DNA from: Methylobacterium sp. E-066
GTDB taxonomy: Bacteria > Pseudomonadota > Alphaproteobacteria > Rhizobiales > Beijerinckiaceae
Direction of reading: 5' to 3'
DNA length: 64,000 bases
NCBI RefSeq assembly: GCF_022829635.1
Contig: NZ_JAKSYO010000033.1
Span: 1-64,000 of the forward strand
The notes below the pieces were generated by a model. It was not told where the DNA came from. It did no database searches and saw only the letters and a program-made list of their open reading frames with translations. This document shows positions 38,431 through 48,312 of the stretch, in pieces (the first letter of the stretch is position 1; each line of letters starts with the position of its first letter). Both the position numbers and the translations under genes were made by a program.

Positions 38431-38489
38431 CGGGGCCTCTTGATGAGGAGCGAGTAGCCAATGGCGGGAAGCGTTCGTCCGGCCTGCGC

Positions 38490-38510
38490 GGGGACCGTGT
38501 CATGGTCCCC
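38490..38510 (-). promoter_or_regulatory. Intergenic hairpin between mdh and sucC
   Basis: A perfect 7-bp stem (GGGGACC 38490-38496, GGTCCCC 38504-38510) with a 7-base loop lies between the mdh stop and the sucC start. No T-run follows, so read-through is expected. It is the first of three hairpins that separate genes of this operon. Confidence 0.4.
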
Positions 38511-38545
38511 GATTCGCAGCGTCGGCGCCGCGTGACGCCCGTTGT

Positions 38546-39865
<1,320 letters not shown>

Positions 39866-39898
39866 CGAAAGGCCCGGATGCGATATCCGGGCCTTTCG
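39866..39898. terminator. Perfect 14-bp hairpin ending the TetR gene
   Basis: Arms 39866-39879 and 39885-39898 (CGAAAGGCCCGGAT and its reverse complement) surround a 5-base loop. The stem is perfect and has AAA/TTT near its base, so it can work in either direction even without a separate T-run. It lies 34 bases past the stop of the minus-strand TetR gene and isolates the mdh promoter from read-through. Confidence 0.65.
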
Positions 39899-39932
39899 AC
39901 GTGTTGCCGACTTTCTGAAGGGACCGTTGGCC

Positions 39933-40550
39933 TTAGAGGATTCCGGACCGCAGGACCCTCTGGATCGCGTGGATGACGGCCCCGAAGCGGGCTTCGATCA
40001 AGTCACGCGGCACCTCTGCATCGTGCTGGATCGCCAGCGGATGCGTGAAGCGATAGCTCGCGTCGAAGATGTAGGCGATCGCCCGTTCCCGGTCCCGGGC
40101 CGAGAAGATGCCCGAGGTGATACCCTCCTCGACCACGCGCTCGACCAGGCTGCGCAGGCGAACCCGGTGCCGCCGGGCGATCGGCCGGGCCGAGACCGTG
40201 GCATCGAGATGGACCGCGAACAGGTTCGGCTCGTCGAACAGGGCGTCGCGCTGAACCGTGGCGAGGGCGGTGAGCAGCCGCTCGATCTTGTCGTCGGCCG
40301 GATCCGGCGCGTCGGCGATGCCGGCGAGCCGGGCTTCGACCTCGCGCAGCCAGCGGCCCGCCACCGCGTCGAGGAGCGCGTCCTTCGACGGAAAGTAGCG
40401 GTAGACGTTGGCGTGCGTCATGCCGGCTTCCGCCGCGACGGCGACGACCGTCACGCGCTTCGGGCCGAGACGGGAGAGATGCTCGGTGGCGATGCCGAGC
40501 AACCGCACATCGGCCGCAACCGGCGCGCGGGGACGCGAGGTGGATGCCAC
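39933..40550 (-). CDS. TetR/AcrR-family transcriptional regulator
   Basis: The 205-aa protein has a standard TetR N-terminal helix-turn-helix (residues about 17-60: VTVVAVAAEAGMTHANVYRY with FPSKDALLDAV) and a helical ligand-binding region of about 140 residues containing LFAVHLDATVSARPIARRHR and SGIFSARDRERAIAYIFDAS. The effector is unknown. No transporter is directly adjacent, so the target may be distant or its own gene. A basic, Pro-rich eight-residue leader (STSRPRAP) precedes the domain. The 302 bases upstream contain no gene. Confidence 0.88.
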   Translation of the reverse strand: MASTSRPRAPVAADVRLLGIATEHLSRLGPKRVTVVAVAAEAGMTHANVYRYFPSKDALLDAVAGRWLREVEARLAGIADAPDPADDKIERLLTALATVQRDALFDEPNLFAVHLDATVSARPIARRHRVRLRSLVERVVEEGITSGIFSARDRERAIAYIFDASYRFTHPLAIQHDAEVPRDLIEARFGAVIHAIQRVLRSGIL

Positions 40551-40852
40551 CTCGCCGGTGTCGCGAAGCGCCTCGGTGGCGTCGGTTCCAGGAACCTTGG
40601 ACGCAACGCTGAGCGCTTCTTCCTTGGCCCCGTCGGACTCTGGCTTTAGAAACGGAAGCGGAAGGCGGGAGGTGGATAGGTGGTAGGGCGAGACGGACCC
40701 CCATCAGACCGGCGGAAGCGTCCCGGCGCTTCGCGTTGACGTTACGGCTTCCCCCCGGGAGCCCGTTGACCTAGCGGGTTGGTACCGCTTGCACAGGGTA
40801 TGTGTCAGTTCGGCTTGAGAACGCAACAAAATTTTCTTGGTTATCACCGTCC
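40551..40852. promoter_or_regulatory. Gap between glyoxalase II and the TetR gene
   Basis: This 302-base stretch should contain the TetR gene promoter and the 3' end of the gloB transcript. An AT-richer patch around 40808-40850 stands out (AACAAAATTTTCTTGG). The weak imperfect inverted repeat AGCGG...CCGCT at about 40777-40793 is too short to call an operator. No gene or strong hairpin was found. Confidence 0.35.
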
Positions 40853-41629
40853 TTAGAAGCGGTCCTTCCACGCGCGCAGCGCAACAAACACCGCTTCCGG
40901 ATCTGTGCCGGGCGCTAAATCGACTGATTTAGCCAAGGTCGGCAGGCTCGCGCGCAGGAAAGGATTGGTCGCCCGCTCCGCACCCAGCGTCGATGGAATC
41001 AGGAAGCAGCCCTCGGCCTTGGCTCGCTCGGCCTCGGCTTTGCGCGCCATCAGGTCGCGGTTCTCCGGGTCCGCCGCCAGGGCGAAGCGGGCATTGGACA
41101 GGACGTAGTCGTGGCCGCTGAACACCCGCGTGGCGTCGGGCAGAGCCTCGAACCGCCGCAGGGAGCGCCACAGGGTCTCGGGCGGGCCCTCCAACACACG
41201 GCCGCAGCCGAGGGTGAACAGCGTGTCGCCGGAGCAGACGATCCCGGCCTCGGCGAACCAGTAGGTGACGTGGTCGGTGCAGTGGCCCGGGGTCTCCCAG
41301 ACCTGGGCCTTGAGCCCGCCGACCTGCACGGTGTCGCCCTCACGGACCGTGACATCCACGTCCGGGACCGCGTCCCCGGCCTTGGCGGGGGCGACCACCC
41401 GGGCCCCCGTGGCGCGCTTCACCGCGGGGATGCCCTCGATGTGGTCGCCGTGCCGATGGGTGACGAGGATGTCGGTGAGGCGCCAGCCGGTCTCGTCCAG
41501 GGCCTTCAGGACCGGGCCGGCCTCCGGCACGTCGATCGCCGCGCAGGCACCGGTGGCGGGGTCGCGGATCAGGACCCCGATATTGTCGCTGCGGCACAGG
41601 AAGGTTCGAATCTCGGTCTCGGGAGCCAT
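40853..41629 (-). CDS. gloB: Hydroxyacylglutathione hydrolase (glyoxalase II)
   Basis: The 258-aa metallo-beta-lactamase-fold enzyme hydrolyses S-lactoylglutathione in methylglyoxal detoxification. The metal site is clear: VTHRHGDHIEGIPAVK (HxHxDH), TPGHCTDHVTYWF (third His), GIVCSGDTLFTLGCGR (bridging Asp), and FSGHDYVLSNARFA (last His). The C-terminal glutathione-contact region contains NPFLRAS. Length is standard (about 250-260 aa). It is divergent from a SAM-dependent methyltransferase gene, with about 180 bases between. Confidence 0.95.
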   Translation of the reverse strand: MAPETEIRTFLCRSDNIGVLIRDPATGACAAIDVPEAGPVLKALDETGWRLTDILVTHRHGDHIEGIPAVKRATGARVVAPAKAGDAVPDVDVTVREGDTVQVGGLKAQVWETPGHCTDHVTYWFAEAGIVCSGDTLFTLGCGRVLEGPPETLWRSLRRFEALPDATRVFSGHDYVLSNARFALAADPENRDLMARKAEAERAKAEGCFLIPSTLGAERATNPFLRASLPTLAKSVDLAPGTDPEAVFVALRAWKDRF

Positions 41630-41812
41630 CGGAGTCCCTCGTCAGGAGGCGCGAAGATTCGCACGGCGCGGCGATGCGCTAAATCTGCTGCCGTGAACCG
41701 GCGGCGATCAAGCCGAGTTCCGTCAGCGTAACATCCCGTGATGCTTGCCGTGGGCATCGCGGCCTACCATTGAGTTAGGATCGTCGTCCCGGGCTCGGTG
41801 TCCAGTTTCTCC

Positions 41813-42547
41813 ATGCGTCTCGACGTCAACGGTCTGCGGGCCTTCTATGCCAGCCCTTTGGGGGCCGAGACGCACCGCGTCGTCGCCCGCGCGCTCCACG
41901 GGTTCCTGGGTTCGGTCTCGGGCCTACGCGTCCTCGGGATCGGCTACGCGACGCCGTATCTCGGGCCGATCCACTGCATCGCCGAGCGCACCCTGGCGTT
42001 CATGCCGGCGACGCAGGGGGTGGTGAACTGGCCGGGGACCGGCCGCTCCTGCACGGCGCTCGCCGATCCGACCATGATGCCGCTGCCCGAGGCCGCCATC
42101 GACCGGGTCGTGCTGGTCCACGCGCTCGAATCGGTCGAGAGCCCGACGGAACTGCTGCAGGAGGTCTGGCGCACGCTCACCCCGGGCGGCCGGATGATCC
42201 TGGTGGTGCCCAACCGGCGCGGCGTCTGGGCCCGTCGCGAGGCGACGCCGTTCGGGCACGGCCAGCCCTACAGCCGCTCGCAGCTGGGCCGGCTGATGCG
42301 CGACACGCTGTTCTCCCCGGAGGGCTGGGCCGAGACCCTGTACATGCCGCCGGTGCGCTCGCGGCTGATGCTGCGCACCGGCCCGGCCTGGGAGCGGCTC
42401 GGCTCCGGCCTCGCTCTGCCGTTTGCCGGCCTGCACGTGGTCCACGCGACGAAGCAGCTCTACCGCCCGATCGCCATCCAGCAGGTGCGCCGCGCCCGCC
42501 GCCTCGCCCCGGCACGGGTGCTGGTGCCCGCCCCGTCGCCGGGCTAA
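41813..42547 (+). CDS. Class I SAM-dependent methyltransferase
   Basis: The 244-aa protein has a class I methyltransferase fold with a weakly canonical motif I (LRVLGIGYATPYLGPI), the DRVVLVHALESVESP segment corresponding to motif II-III and the post-II TPGGRMILVVPNRRGVWARR. It is soluble. In alphaproteobacteria this family is often encoded divergently beside glyoxalase II, exactly as here (recollection), but the acceptor is not known. The start at 41813 (MRLDVNGLRAFYASPLG) is chosen over the GTG at 41798 because the family begins with that sequence. It is followed 51 bases later by marC. Confidence 0.85.
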   Translation: MRLDVNGLRAFYASPLGAETHRVVARALHGFLGSVSGLRVLGIGYATPYLGPIHCIAERTLAFMPATQGVVNWPGTGRSCTALADPTMMPLPEAAIDRVVLVHALESVESPTELLQEVWRTLTPGGRMILVVPNRRGVWARREATPFGHGQPYSRSQLGRLMRDTLFSPEGWAETLYMPPVRSRLMLRTGPAWERLGSGLALPFAGLHVVHATKQLYRPIAIQQVRRARRLAPARVLVPAPSPG

Positions 42548-42598
42548 CGCGCGCGACGGCTGGTCGTCGAAGGCCGCTTGCTCTAGGCGGCAGCCCTG

Positions 42599-43330
42599 AT
42601 GAGCATCGATTTCACCATCCAGCAGTTCCTGCTCGCCCTCTCGGGCCTGATCGCGATCGTGAACCCGATCGGCGGGGCCTTCATCTTCGCGCAGGTGACC
42701 AGCGCCTACAGCCATGCCGAGCGGGTGCTGCTGTCACGCAAGATCGGGGTCTACGCCGCCCTGGTGATGCTCGGCGCTCTCTGGGCCGGCACGCCGATCC
42801 TCAACTTCTTCGGCGTGACCCTGGCGGCCCTGCGGATCGCGGGCGGCCTCGTGGTGATGTCCTCGGCCTGGACCCAGCTCAACCGACCCGAGGCCCGCGA
42901 GGCGCGCAAGCAGGCCGAGGCGTCGGGTTCGAAGGATCGGGTTTCCAAGGATCCCGGTTCGACGACCCTGATCGAGACCGGCCGTGCCCCGGGGCCGGGA
43001 CCGCTCGCCGAGATCGCGTTCTTTCCCCTGACCCTGCCGTTCACCACCGGGCCCGGCACCATCGCGGTGGCGATCACCCTGGGGGCGAACCGGCCCGCCG
43101 CCTACGCGGATCGGTTCGGCTTCTTCATCGGCGTCACCCTCTCGGCGCTCGTCGTGGCCCTGGCGGTGTCGCTGATCTACGCCTCAGCCGACCGGGTGGT
43201 GGCGCTGATCGGCCCGGCCCGGGCGCGGGTGACCGGGCGCCTGTTCGCCTTCCTGCTCCTGTGCGTCGGGACCCAGATCCTGATCACCGGACTGACCGAC
43301 GTGTTCGCGCCGCTGATCGCGGCGCAATGA
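42599..43330 (+). CDS. MarC-family membrane protein
   Basis: The 243-aa protein is a full-length MarC (UPF0056) member with six hydrophobic segments. Conserved blocks are LIAIVNPIGGAFIFAQVTS near the N-terminus, ILNFFGVTLAALRIAGGLV, and AFFPLTLPFTTGPGTIAVAI. A charged loop of about 45 residues (EAREARKQAEASGSKD...) between the third and fourth segments is longer than usual. MarC proteins were once linked to antibiotic resistance, which was later disputed, so the function is unsettled. It follows the methyltransferase gene and ends 7 bases from the convergent membrane-protein gene. Confidence 0.9.
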   Translation: MSIDFTIQQFLLALSGLIAIVNPIGGAFIFAQVTSAYSHAERVLLSRKIGVYAALVMLGALWAGTPILNFFGVTLAALRIAGGLVVMSSAWTQLNRPEAREARKQAEASGSKDRVSKDPGSTTLIETGRAPGPGPLAEIAFFPLTLPFTTGPGTIAVAITLGANRPAAYADRFGFFIGVTLSALVVALAVSLIYASADRVVALIGPARARVTGRLFAFLLLCVGTQILITGLTDVFAPLIAAQ

Positions 43331-43337
43331 CGGACCC

Positions 43338-44390
43338 TCAGATCACCGGCAGCGTACCCAGCCCGCCGAACAGAGCCGCGTGGCCGGCGTAGTAGAGGAA
43401 GAGGAAGACCGCGAGGGCTGCCCCGTACCAGGCCGGCGCCAGCACCACGTGCCGGGCGCGGACCGCCATCCGGACATCGTCGGCGGCGATGGCGAGCAGC
43501 ACCACGATGATCCCGGAATGTCCGATCGCGTCGACCTTGCCGAATTCGAACACCGCCGAAACGAAGATCGCCGCCAGGATGATCGCCGCGACGCGCCGCA
43601 CCAGCGGCGTCCAGAGCAGCGCGAAGGCCAGGGTGAACTCGATGACGCCGGCGGCCTGCATGAACAGCTCGGGGGTGGCGCCGAGCGTCATCTGCGGCTT
43701 GGCGGCCAGCAGGGGCGCGGTCCATTCCGGATAGGCCCACTTCTCGATCGAGGCCCACATCAGCGTGATCGCGGCGGTCCAGCGCACGAGGTCGAGGGGG
43801 CGGATGTCGAAGGGCGCGAGGTCGAGGCCGCGGCAGATCAGGTAGACGGCGACCCCGAGGAAGATCGGATAGTCGGCGAGGTGGAACACGCCGTATTGCG
43901 CGGTGGCGAAGCTGAACAGGAAGACGATGCCGAGCCCGGTGAGCGGCATGGTCCGCCGCCAGATCAGGCAGGCGGCGAGCGCCAGCTGGAACCACGGGAT
44001 CCAGGCGACGTCGGTCTTGAGTTCCGGGGTCAAGATGATGCCGCCCAGGTCCCAGAGCGAGACGAAGAAGAAGCCGAGGGTGGCGCGGACCAGCAGCTCG
44101 GTGTCGGTCCGGATCCGGCTGGTCACCCGGTCGAGGGCGTTGAGCAGGGCGCCGCCGAGCGGCGTGCCCTCGGCGAGGCACCCGAACATCAGGCACACCA
44201 GGGCAAGCACGGTCAGCCCCTCGAAATTCGTGCAGAGCACCTGCTCCAGGCCCTGCGGCTGCCCGGCGACGTCGTAGGCGCAGAACCACTTGACGTGGGC
44301 CTGGGCCTCCCCGGTGGCCGCGAGGCTTGCGACCCCTGCCACGGCGAGGGCGTATCCGGCGGGAGCGCGCTTAGTCTTGAATGCTAGCAT
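43338..44390 (-). CDS. Multi-span membrane protein with DoxX-like portion
   Basis: The 350-aa protein has a cleavable-looking N-terminus (AVAGVASLAATGEAQAHVKWF) and about eight hydrophobic segments. The stretch RWTAAITLMWASIEKWAYPE followed by IEFTLAFALLWTPLVRRVAA resembles the DoxX/SURF4-type redox membrane fold, so an electron-transfer or redox role is possible, but I do not recognise a named family. HVKWFCAYDV near the start carries a conserved-looking Cys. Convergent with marC. The AT-rich 44430-44480 region upstream would be its promoter. Confidence 0.75.
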   Translation of the reverse strand: MLAFKTKRAPAGYALAVAGVASLAATGEAQAHVKWFCAYDVAGQPQGLEQVLCTNFEGLTVLALVCLMFGCLAEGTPLGGALLNALDRVTSRIRTDTELLVRATLGFFFVSLWDLGGIILTPELKTDVAWIPWFQLALAACLIWRRTMPLTGLGIVFLFSFATAQYGVFHLADYPIFLGVAVYLICRGLDLAPFDIRPLDLVRWTAAITLMWASIEKWAYPEWTAPLLAAKPQMTLGATPELFMQAAGVIEFTLAFALLWTPLVRRVAAIILAAIFVSAVFEFGKVDAIGHSGIIVVLLAIAADDVRMAVRARHVVLAPAWYGAALAVFLFLYYAGHAALFGGLGTLPVI

Positions 44391-45446
44391 CGGAGCCTCG
44401 CCGGTGCATGTCGAACCGTGGTTACCGGCCTATTTAGATAGATTAATAGGCTCTTCGCCAATGGTTTATTAACGAATATGAGTGGAAGGTTAACGCTGTG
44501 GATTTCGCTCGAAAACGGCCGAATTCCAGTTGACCCGCGGATTCGCGGCCTGACTTCAGGATTGACGGACCGCGTCTGATCGCGCGTTCGGCAGGCGGCC
44601 GCGGATGGGTGCCGCGATCCGAGAAGAACCTGACGGTGCACGTCGCGCCGCCGTCTCAGGTTGCGCCAGCTGCGGTCCGCGGCCGGATTTTCATTGCCGG
44701 CCACCCGAGACGCCGCTGATCGGCCCGGAATGCGCTACCGCCAATGGTGTGAGCGCCCCGTCTCGAAGGCCGGATCGCAATCTCAGTTGAATCGATGATT
44801 ATTCGTCTTCGACGTGCGTTTATCAGAGCTTTCTGAAGTCATCTACGATGCATATCGATCGGAAATTTGTTCATTCTGGCAATTGATGCGGCTGTGACGC
44901 GAAAGTTTTATGGAAATGATTCTCCTGTTTGGCGATCATAACAGCGGATAAGCTGTCAACATCTTTGCTCTGAGGCTTGCCTATCGCCTTCAGCTGGGCG
45001 AACTCTCGGCCCTGCGCGACGCTGGCGAGACGAAGACCGGATCGGGTCTCGCCGCGGCACCGAGCCCGCAACGGAGTGCAAGTTGTGAAGAGGGCGACGT
45101 TTCCGGTTTCCGGCCTGCCCGGCGTGAGGCCCGGCCGGGGCATCATCCCGCGGCCATACGCGGCCCTGGCCTCCCGTCGGTCCGGGCTCGGCCCGCTTCG
45201 GCGCGGTGGGTCCCGGATCGCGGCGGCCGGCGGCGTCGATCTCCGGCGCGCGATCGGATCGGCGGCTTGAGGGGCCCCTGCCCTCTTGCGCGCAGCCGCG
45301 TCGTCGGCCCCCGGGCGCCGTCGCGGGACCGGATCCCCGCGGACCGACCCCACGAACCCTGACACCCCTGCAGGACCCTGCCCGCGCGCCGCAGCACCGC
45401 ACGCGTGGACGCCGGCCTGCGCCCATCAAGCCAAGGAGACTCATTG
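44391..45446. other. Gene-free stretch of about 1.05 kb before the ATPase operon
   Basis: Open frames on both strands here are low-complexity and have no recognisable family or good ribosome-binding site, so none is called. Base composition changes sharply: AT-richer patches at 44430-44490 and 44770-44960, then a very GC-rich 45000-45425 run. The latter could be a long leader for the downstream ATPase gene, whose SD (AAGGAG, 45433-45438) is strong. No tRNA or clear hairpin terminator was seen. It may hold decayed sequence or a non-coding RNA. Confidence 0.4.
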
Positions 45447-46283
45447 ATGACCGACGCCACGCAGCTCAAGGTTCCGGCCTGGTACAGCCCGACCGAGCTT
45501 CAGGAGATCCAGCAGGATCTCCTCGGGCCGGGGAACACGAAGGTCCTGATCCTGTGCCTCGGCGGCAAGGGCGGCGTCGGCAAGACGACCATCGCCCTGC
45601 AGATCGCCGATCTCGCCGCCGAGGTCGGCCCGGTCCTGGCGATCGACACCGATCCGGCCAACCGGCACTTCCACACGGCGCTGATGCGGGAGACGGAGCC
45701 GGGCAGCCAGAACTTCGTGCCGCGCCGTCCGGGCGTGTCCTCCTTCCGGCAGCGCCTGCGCGCGGAAGATTCCACCGGGCGCGTCGACCCGACCCTGGTC
45801 CAGGACCTGATCGAGCGCGTGTCCGACGCCGCCGAGCGCTTCGTGGTGGTCGACTTCCCGGCCGGCGACACCGAGACGACCCGGCGCAGCACCGAGATCA
45901 TCGTCGAGAGCTGCCGCGAGGAGAAGATCCGCCTCTGCGTGGTCGTGGCCGCCGGCGCCGTCGATCCCACCGCCCTGGACGTGCTGCGCGAACTGCGGCC
46001 GCTGCTGCTCGAAGCCGACCGGGCGATCCTGGCCAAGAACACCGCCCAGGCGACCAACTTCGACTATCTGGAAGCCTCCGACGTGGTCCGGCAGCTGCGA
46101 GCGCAGCCGAACTTCCGCGCCACCGAGATCGAGCGGATCGGCGAGCGGCTGATCGAGGCGCTGCGGATCCAGCACACGACCTGGCTGGAGCTGGCCACCA
46201 CCGCGCCGATGCGCCTGCGCGTCGAGGCGCGGCGCCTGCGGCGCAACTTCCACACGGCCTGGCGCGAGGCCTTCCGTCCGTGA
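45447..46283 (+). CDS. ParA/TraL-type deviant Walker A ATPase
   Basis: The 278-aa P-loop ATPase has the deviant Walker A LGGKGGVGKTTIALQ (about residues 38-52, signature Lys in KGG), then IDTDPANRHFHTAL, which parallels the DxDP motif of ParA/MinD and, with its Asn, the IDTDPxN of conjugative TraL ATPases (from memory). RFVVVDFPAGDTETTRR is the switch II/Walker B region, and AILAKNTAQATNFDY is the adenine-contact stretch. No DNA-binding HTH domain is visible. A strong AAGGAG lies 8 bases before ATG 45447. The stop overlaps the GTG start of a small membrane protein, so the ATPase is probably recruited by it. Chromosomal ParA is normally beside parB, which is absent. Confidence 0.85.
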   Translation: MTDATQLKVPAWYSPTELQEIQQDLLGPGNTKVLILCLGGKGGVGKTTIALQIADLAAEVGPVLAIDTDPANRHFHTALMRETEPGSQNFVPRRPGVSSFRQRLRAEDSTGRVDPTLVQDLIERVSDAAERFVVVDFPAGDTETTRRSTEIIVESCREEKIRLCVVVAAGAVDPTALDVLRELRPLLLEADRAILAKNTAQATNFDYLEASDVVRQLRAQPNFRATEIERIGERLIEALRIQHTTWLELATTAPMRLRVEARRLRRNFHTAWREAFRP

Positions 46284-46717
46284 ACAACCTCGAGCGGTTC
46301 TACCGGACGGTTCACGGCCGGGAGCTCCTGCCTTGGGAGCGGCAGCTCGCCGTGCGCGTCGCGGCCGCTCTCAACACCACCACGGACGACGACTTCGTCG
46401 TCCACCTGCTGCTGCTGTACAACGCCACCCACGTCATCAGCGAGATGCACAACGAGCTGGTCGCTTCGAGAGATTCGCTCTCTCAGAGCAACCGGGAACT
46501 CGTCCACGACCTGTCGATGGAAGTGCGGCGCAACACCCGGACGGTCTACGTCCTCCTCGGCGTGGTGGTGGCGAGCGTGCTGGGGAGCGTGTGGATCATC
46601 CTCAGCCTCGCGAACCTCTCCCATCAATACGCGGTCGGTGAGGCCCGCATCGCCGCCGCCCTGCAGGCCATCGAGCGCCGGGCGCCCAGCGTACCCCAGC
46701 CGGGGCTGGCGCGCTGA
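46280..46717 (+). CDS. Single-span membrane protein coupled to the ATPase
   Basis: The 145-aa product starts at GTG 46280 (VNNLERFYRTVHGRELLPWE), overlapping the ATPase stop as GTGA. A compact N-terminal helical part (ERQLAVRVAAALNTTTDDDF, VVHLLLLYNATHVISEMHNE) is followed by a charged helix and one membrane span (about 89-111: VYVLLGVVVASVLGSVWIIL), then a short tail with ALQAIERRAP. The layout resembles small membrane partners of conjugative TraL-type ATPases (TraM-like), which is an analogy and not a detected homology. It probably anchors or regulates the ATPase at the membrane. It is followed by 326 bases without a gene. Confidence 0.72.
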   Translation: MNNLERFYRTVHGRELLPWERQLAVRVAAALNTTTDDDFVVHLLLLYNATHVISEMHNELVASRDSLSQSNRELVHDLSMEVRRNTRTVYVLLGVVVASVLGSVWIILSLANLSHQYAVGEARIAAALQAIERRAPSVPQPGLAR

Positions 46718-47043
46718 TGATCGACGTTGAACGGCCGTGATGAACCAAGCGGCGGGGCGCCTCACATTACGCCCGTTCGTAAAAATGGAGCCTCTGCCCA
46801 GGGCTGCTGTTTCGAGCTGCTGACAGCTGAGCGAGGAGGTGTGCGGGGCCTGATCCGCCGCGATGACCGGCAGGATGACCGAGCAGAACGGTCCGCTGCG
46901 GTGCCGATTTCTTCACCCTCATCGACACCGATCGCTCCGGCAAACCGAAGGGTGTGACGCCGCCGCCCATCTGACAAGTCTGCCATGGCAGCCGCGCGCA
47001 TCCGCCCGCTTGCTCGTCCGGCTGCCCCGGCTAGATTGGGCCC
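46718..47043. other. Gap between the ATPase operon and the DUF482 gene
   Basis: In 326 bases I see no gene: the open frames lack family features, start signals and codon regularity. No hairpin with a T-run was found after the small membrane-protein gene. The region should hold the promoter of the DUF482/M20 pair; no specific boxes were assigned. Confidence 0.35.
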
Positions 47044-48312
47044 ATGAAGCAAGCACCCGGGCCGGCGCCGGAGACCCCCACGCTCACCGTGCGGGCGATC
47101 ACCGGCTTGAAGGAGATCGGCGCAGCGGCCTGGGACGCCTGCGCGTTCTCCCCCGAGACCCTGGCGGCGGGCGACGAGACCCACAACCCGTTCGTCTCGC
47201 ACGCCTTCCTGTCGGCGCTGGAAGATTCCGGCTGCGTCTCGCGCAAGACCGGCTGGCTGCCCCTCCACATCTCCGTGGAGCGTGACGGCACGCTGCTCGG
47301 CGTGGCGCCGTGCTATCTGAAGTCGCACAGCCAGGGCGAGTACGTGTTCGATCACGGCTGGGCCGACGCCTACGAGCGGGTCGGCGGCTCCTATTACCCG
47401 AAGCTTCAGGTGAGCGTGCCGTTCACGCCGGTCACCGGCCCGCGCTTCCTGATCGCCCCGGGCGCCGATCCGGACGAGGCCACCGCCGGCCTCCTGGCCG
47501 GCCTGCGGGCGCTGCGGGGCGAGACCAAGGCGTCCTCGATCCACGTCACCTTCATGCGCGAGGCCGAGTGGGACCGGGCCGGGGCCGCGGGCTTCCTGCA
47601 GCGCACCGACCAGCAGTTCCACTGGGAAAACGCCAGCTACGGCAGCTTCGACGATTTCCTGAATGCCCTCGCGTCCCGAAAAAGAAAAACCATCCGCAAG
47701 GAGCGGCGCGACGCGCTCGCGCCCGGGATCACGGTCGAGCACCTCACCGGCGCCGACATCACCGAGGCCCATTGGGACGCGTTCTACGCCTTCTACATGG
47801 ACACGGGCGCACGCAAATGGGGGCGCCCCTACCTCAACCGCCGGTTCTTCTCGCTCCTGTCCGAGCGCATGGCCGACCGGGTGCTGCTGATCATGGCCCG
47901 CCGGGACGGCGCCTACATCGCCGGGGCGATCAACCTGATCGGCGACACGGCACTCTACGGGCGAAACTGGGGCTGCATCGAGGACCACCCGTTCCTGCAT
48001 TTCGAGGTCTGCTACTATCAGGCGATCGATTTCGCGATCCGTCGCGGCCTGAAGCGGGTCGAGGCCGGGGCGCAGGGGGAGCACAAGCTCGCCCGCGGCT
48101 ACCGGCCGGTGCTGATGCACTCCGCCCACGACATCGCCGACCCGGCTTTCCGCAGGGCGGTGGCCGATTACTTGCAGCGGGAGCGCGCCCACGTCGCCGA
48201 GGCGGTGGACGTCCTCGACACGCTCACGCCGTTCCGGCGCACCGAGGCGGACGCGGTCTGCGAGGATGCGGCGCCGTCCACGTCATCGTCCCCCGAGAGC
48301 CCGACCACATGA
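47044..48312 (+). CDS. DUF482/FemAB-like GNAT-fold acyltransferase
   Basis: The 422-aa protein reads as a peptidogalycan-biosynthesis (DUF482) family member, related to FemAB-type aminoacyltransferases with a double GNAT fold. Typical blocks are FVSHAFLSALEDSGCVSRKT near the N-terminus, HGWADAYERVGGSYYPKLQV, FMREAEWDRAGAAGFLQRTD, QQFHWENASYGSFDDFLNAL, SRKRKTIRKERRDALAPGIT, and ALYGRNWGCIEDHPFLHFEV. The C-terminal AGAQGEHKLARGYRPVLMHS is also characteristic. The substrate is not known; transfer of an amino acid or acyl group to a small molecule or cell-wall precursor is inferred from the fold. It overlaps the M20 hydrolase gene by ATGA. Confidence 0.88.
   Translation: MKQAPGPAPETPTLTVRAITGLKEIGAAAWDACAFSPETLAAGDETHNPFVSHAFLSALEDSGCVSRKTGWLPLHISVERDGTLLGVAPCYLKSHSQGEYVFDHGWADAYERVGGSYYPKLQVSVPFTPVTGPRFLIAPGADPDEATAGLLAGLRALRGETKASSIHVTFMREAEWDRAGAAGFLQRTDQQFHWENASYGSFDDFLNALASRKRKTIRKERRDALAPGITVEHLTGADITEAHWDAFYAFYMDTGARKWGRPYLNRRFFSLLSERMADRVLLIMARRDGAYIAGAINLIGDTALYGRNWGCIEDHPFLHFEVCYYQAIDFAIRRGLKRVEAGAQGEHKLARGYRPVLMHSAHDIADPAFRRAVADYLQRERAHVAEAVDVLDTLTPFRRTEADAVCEDAAPSTSSSPESPTT

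Noticed and set aside
44871..45365. A 164-aa minus-strand open frame in the 1-kb gap
   Set aside because: Pro/Arg/Ala-rich with no start signal, no hydropathy pattern and no recognised family; likely random open frame in GC-rich DNA.
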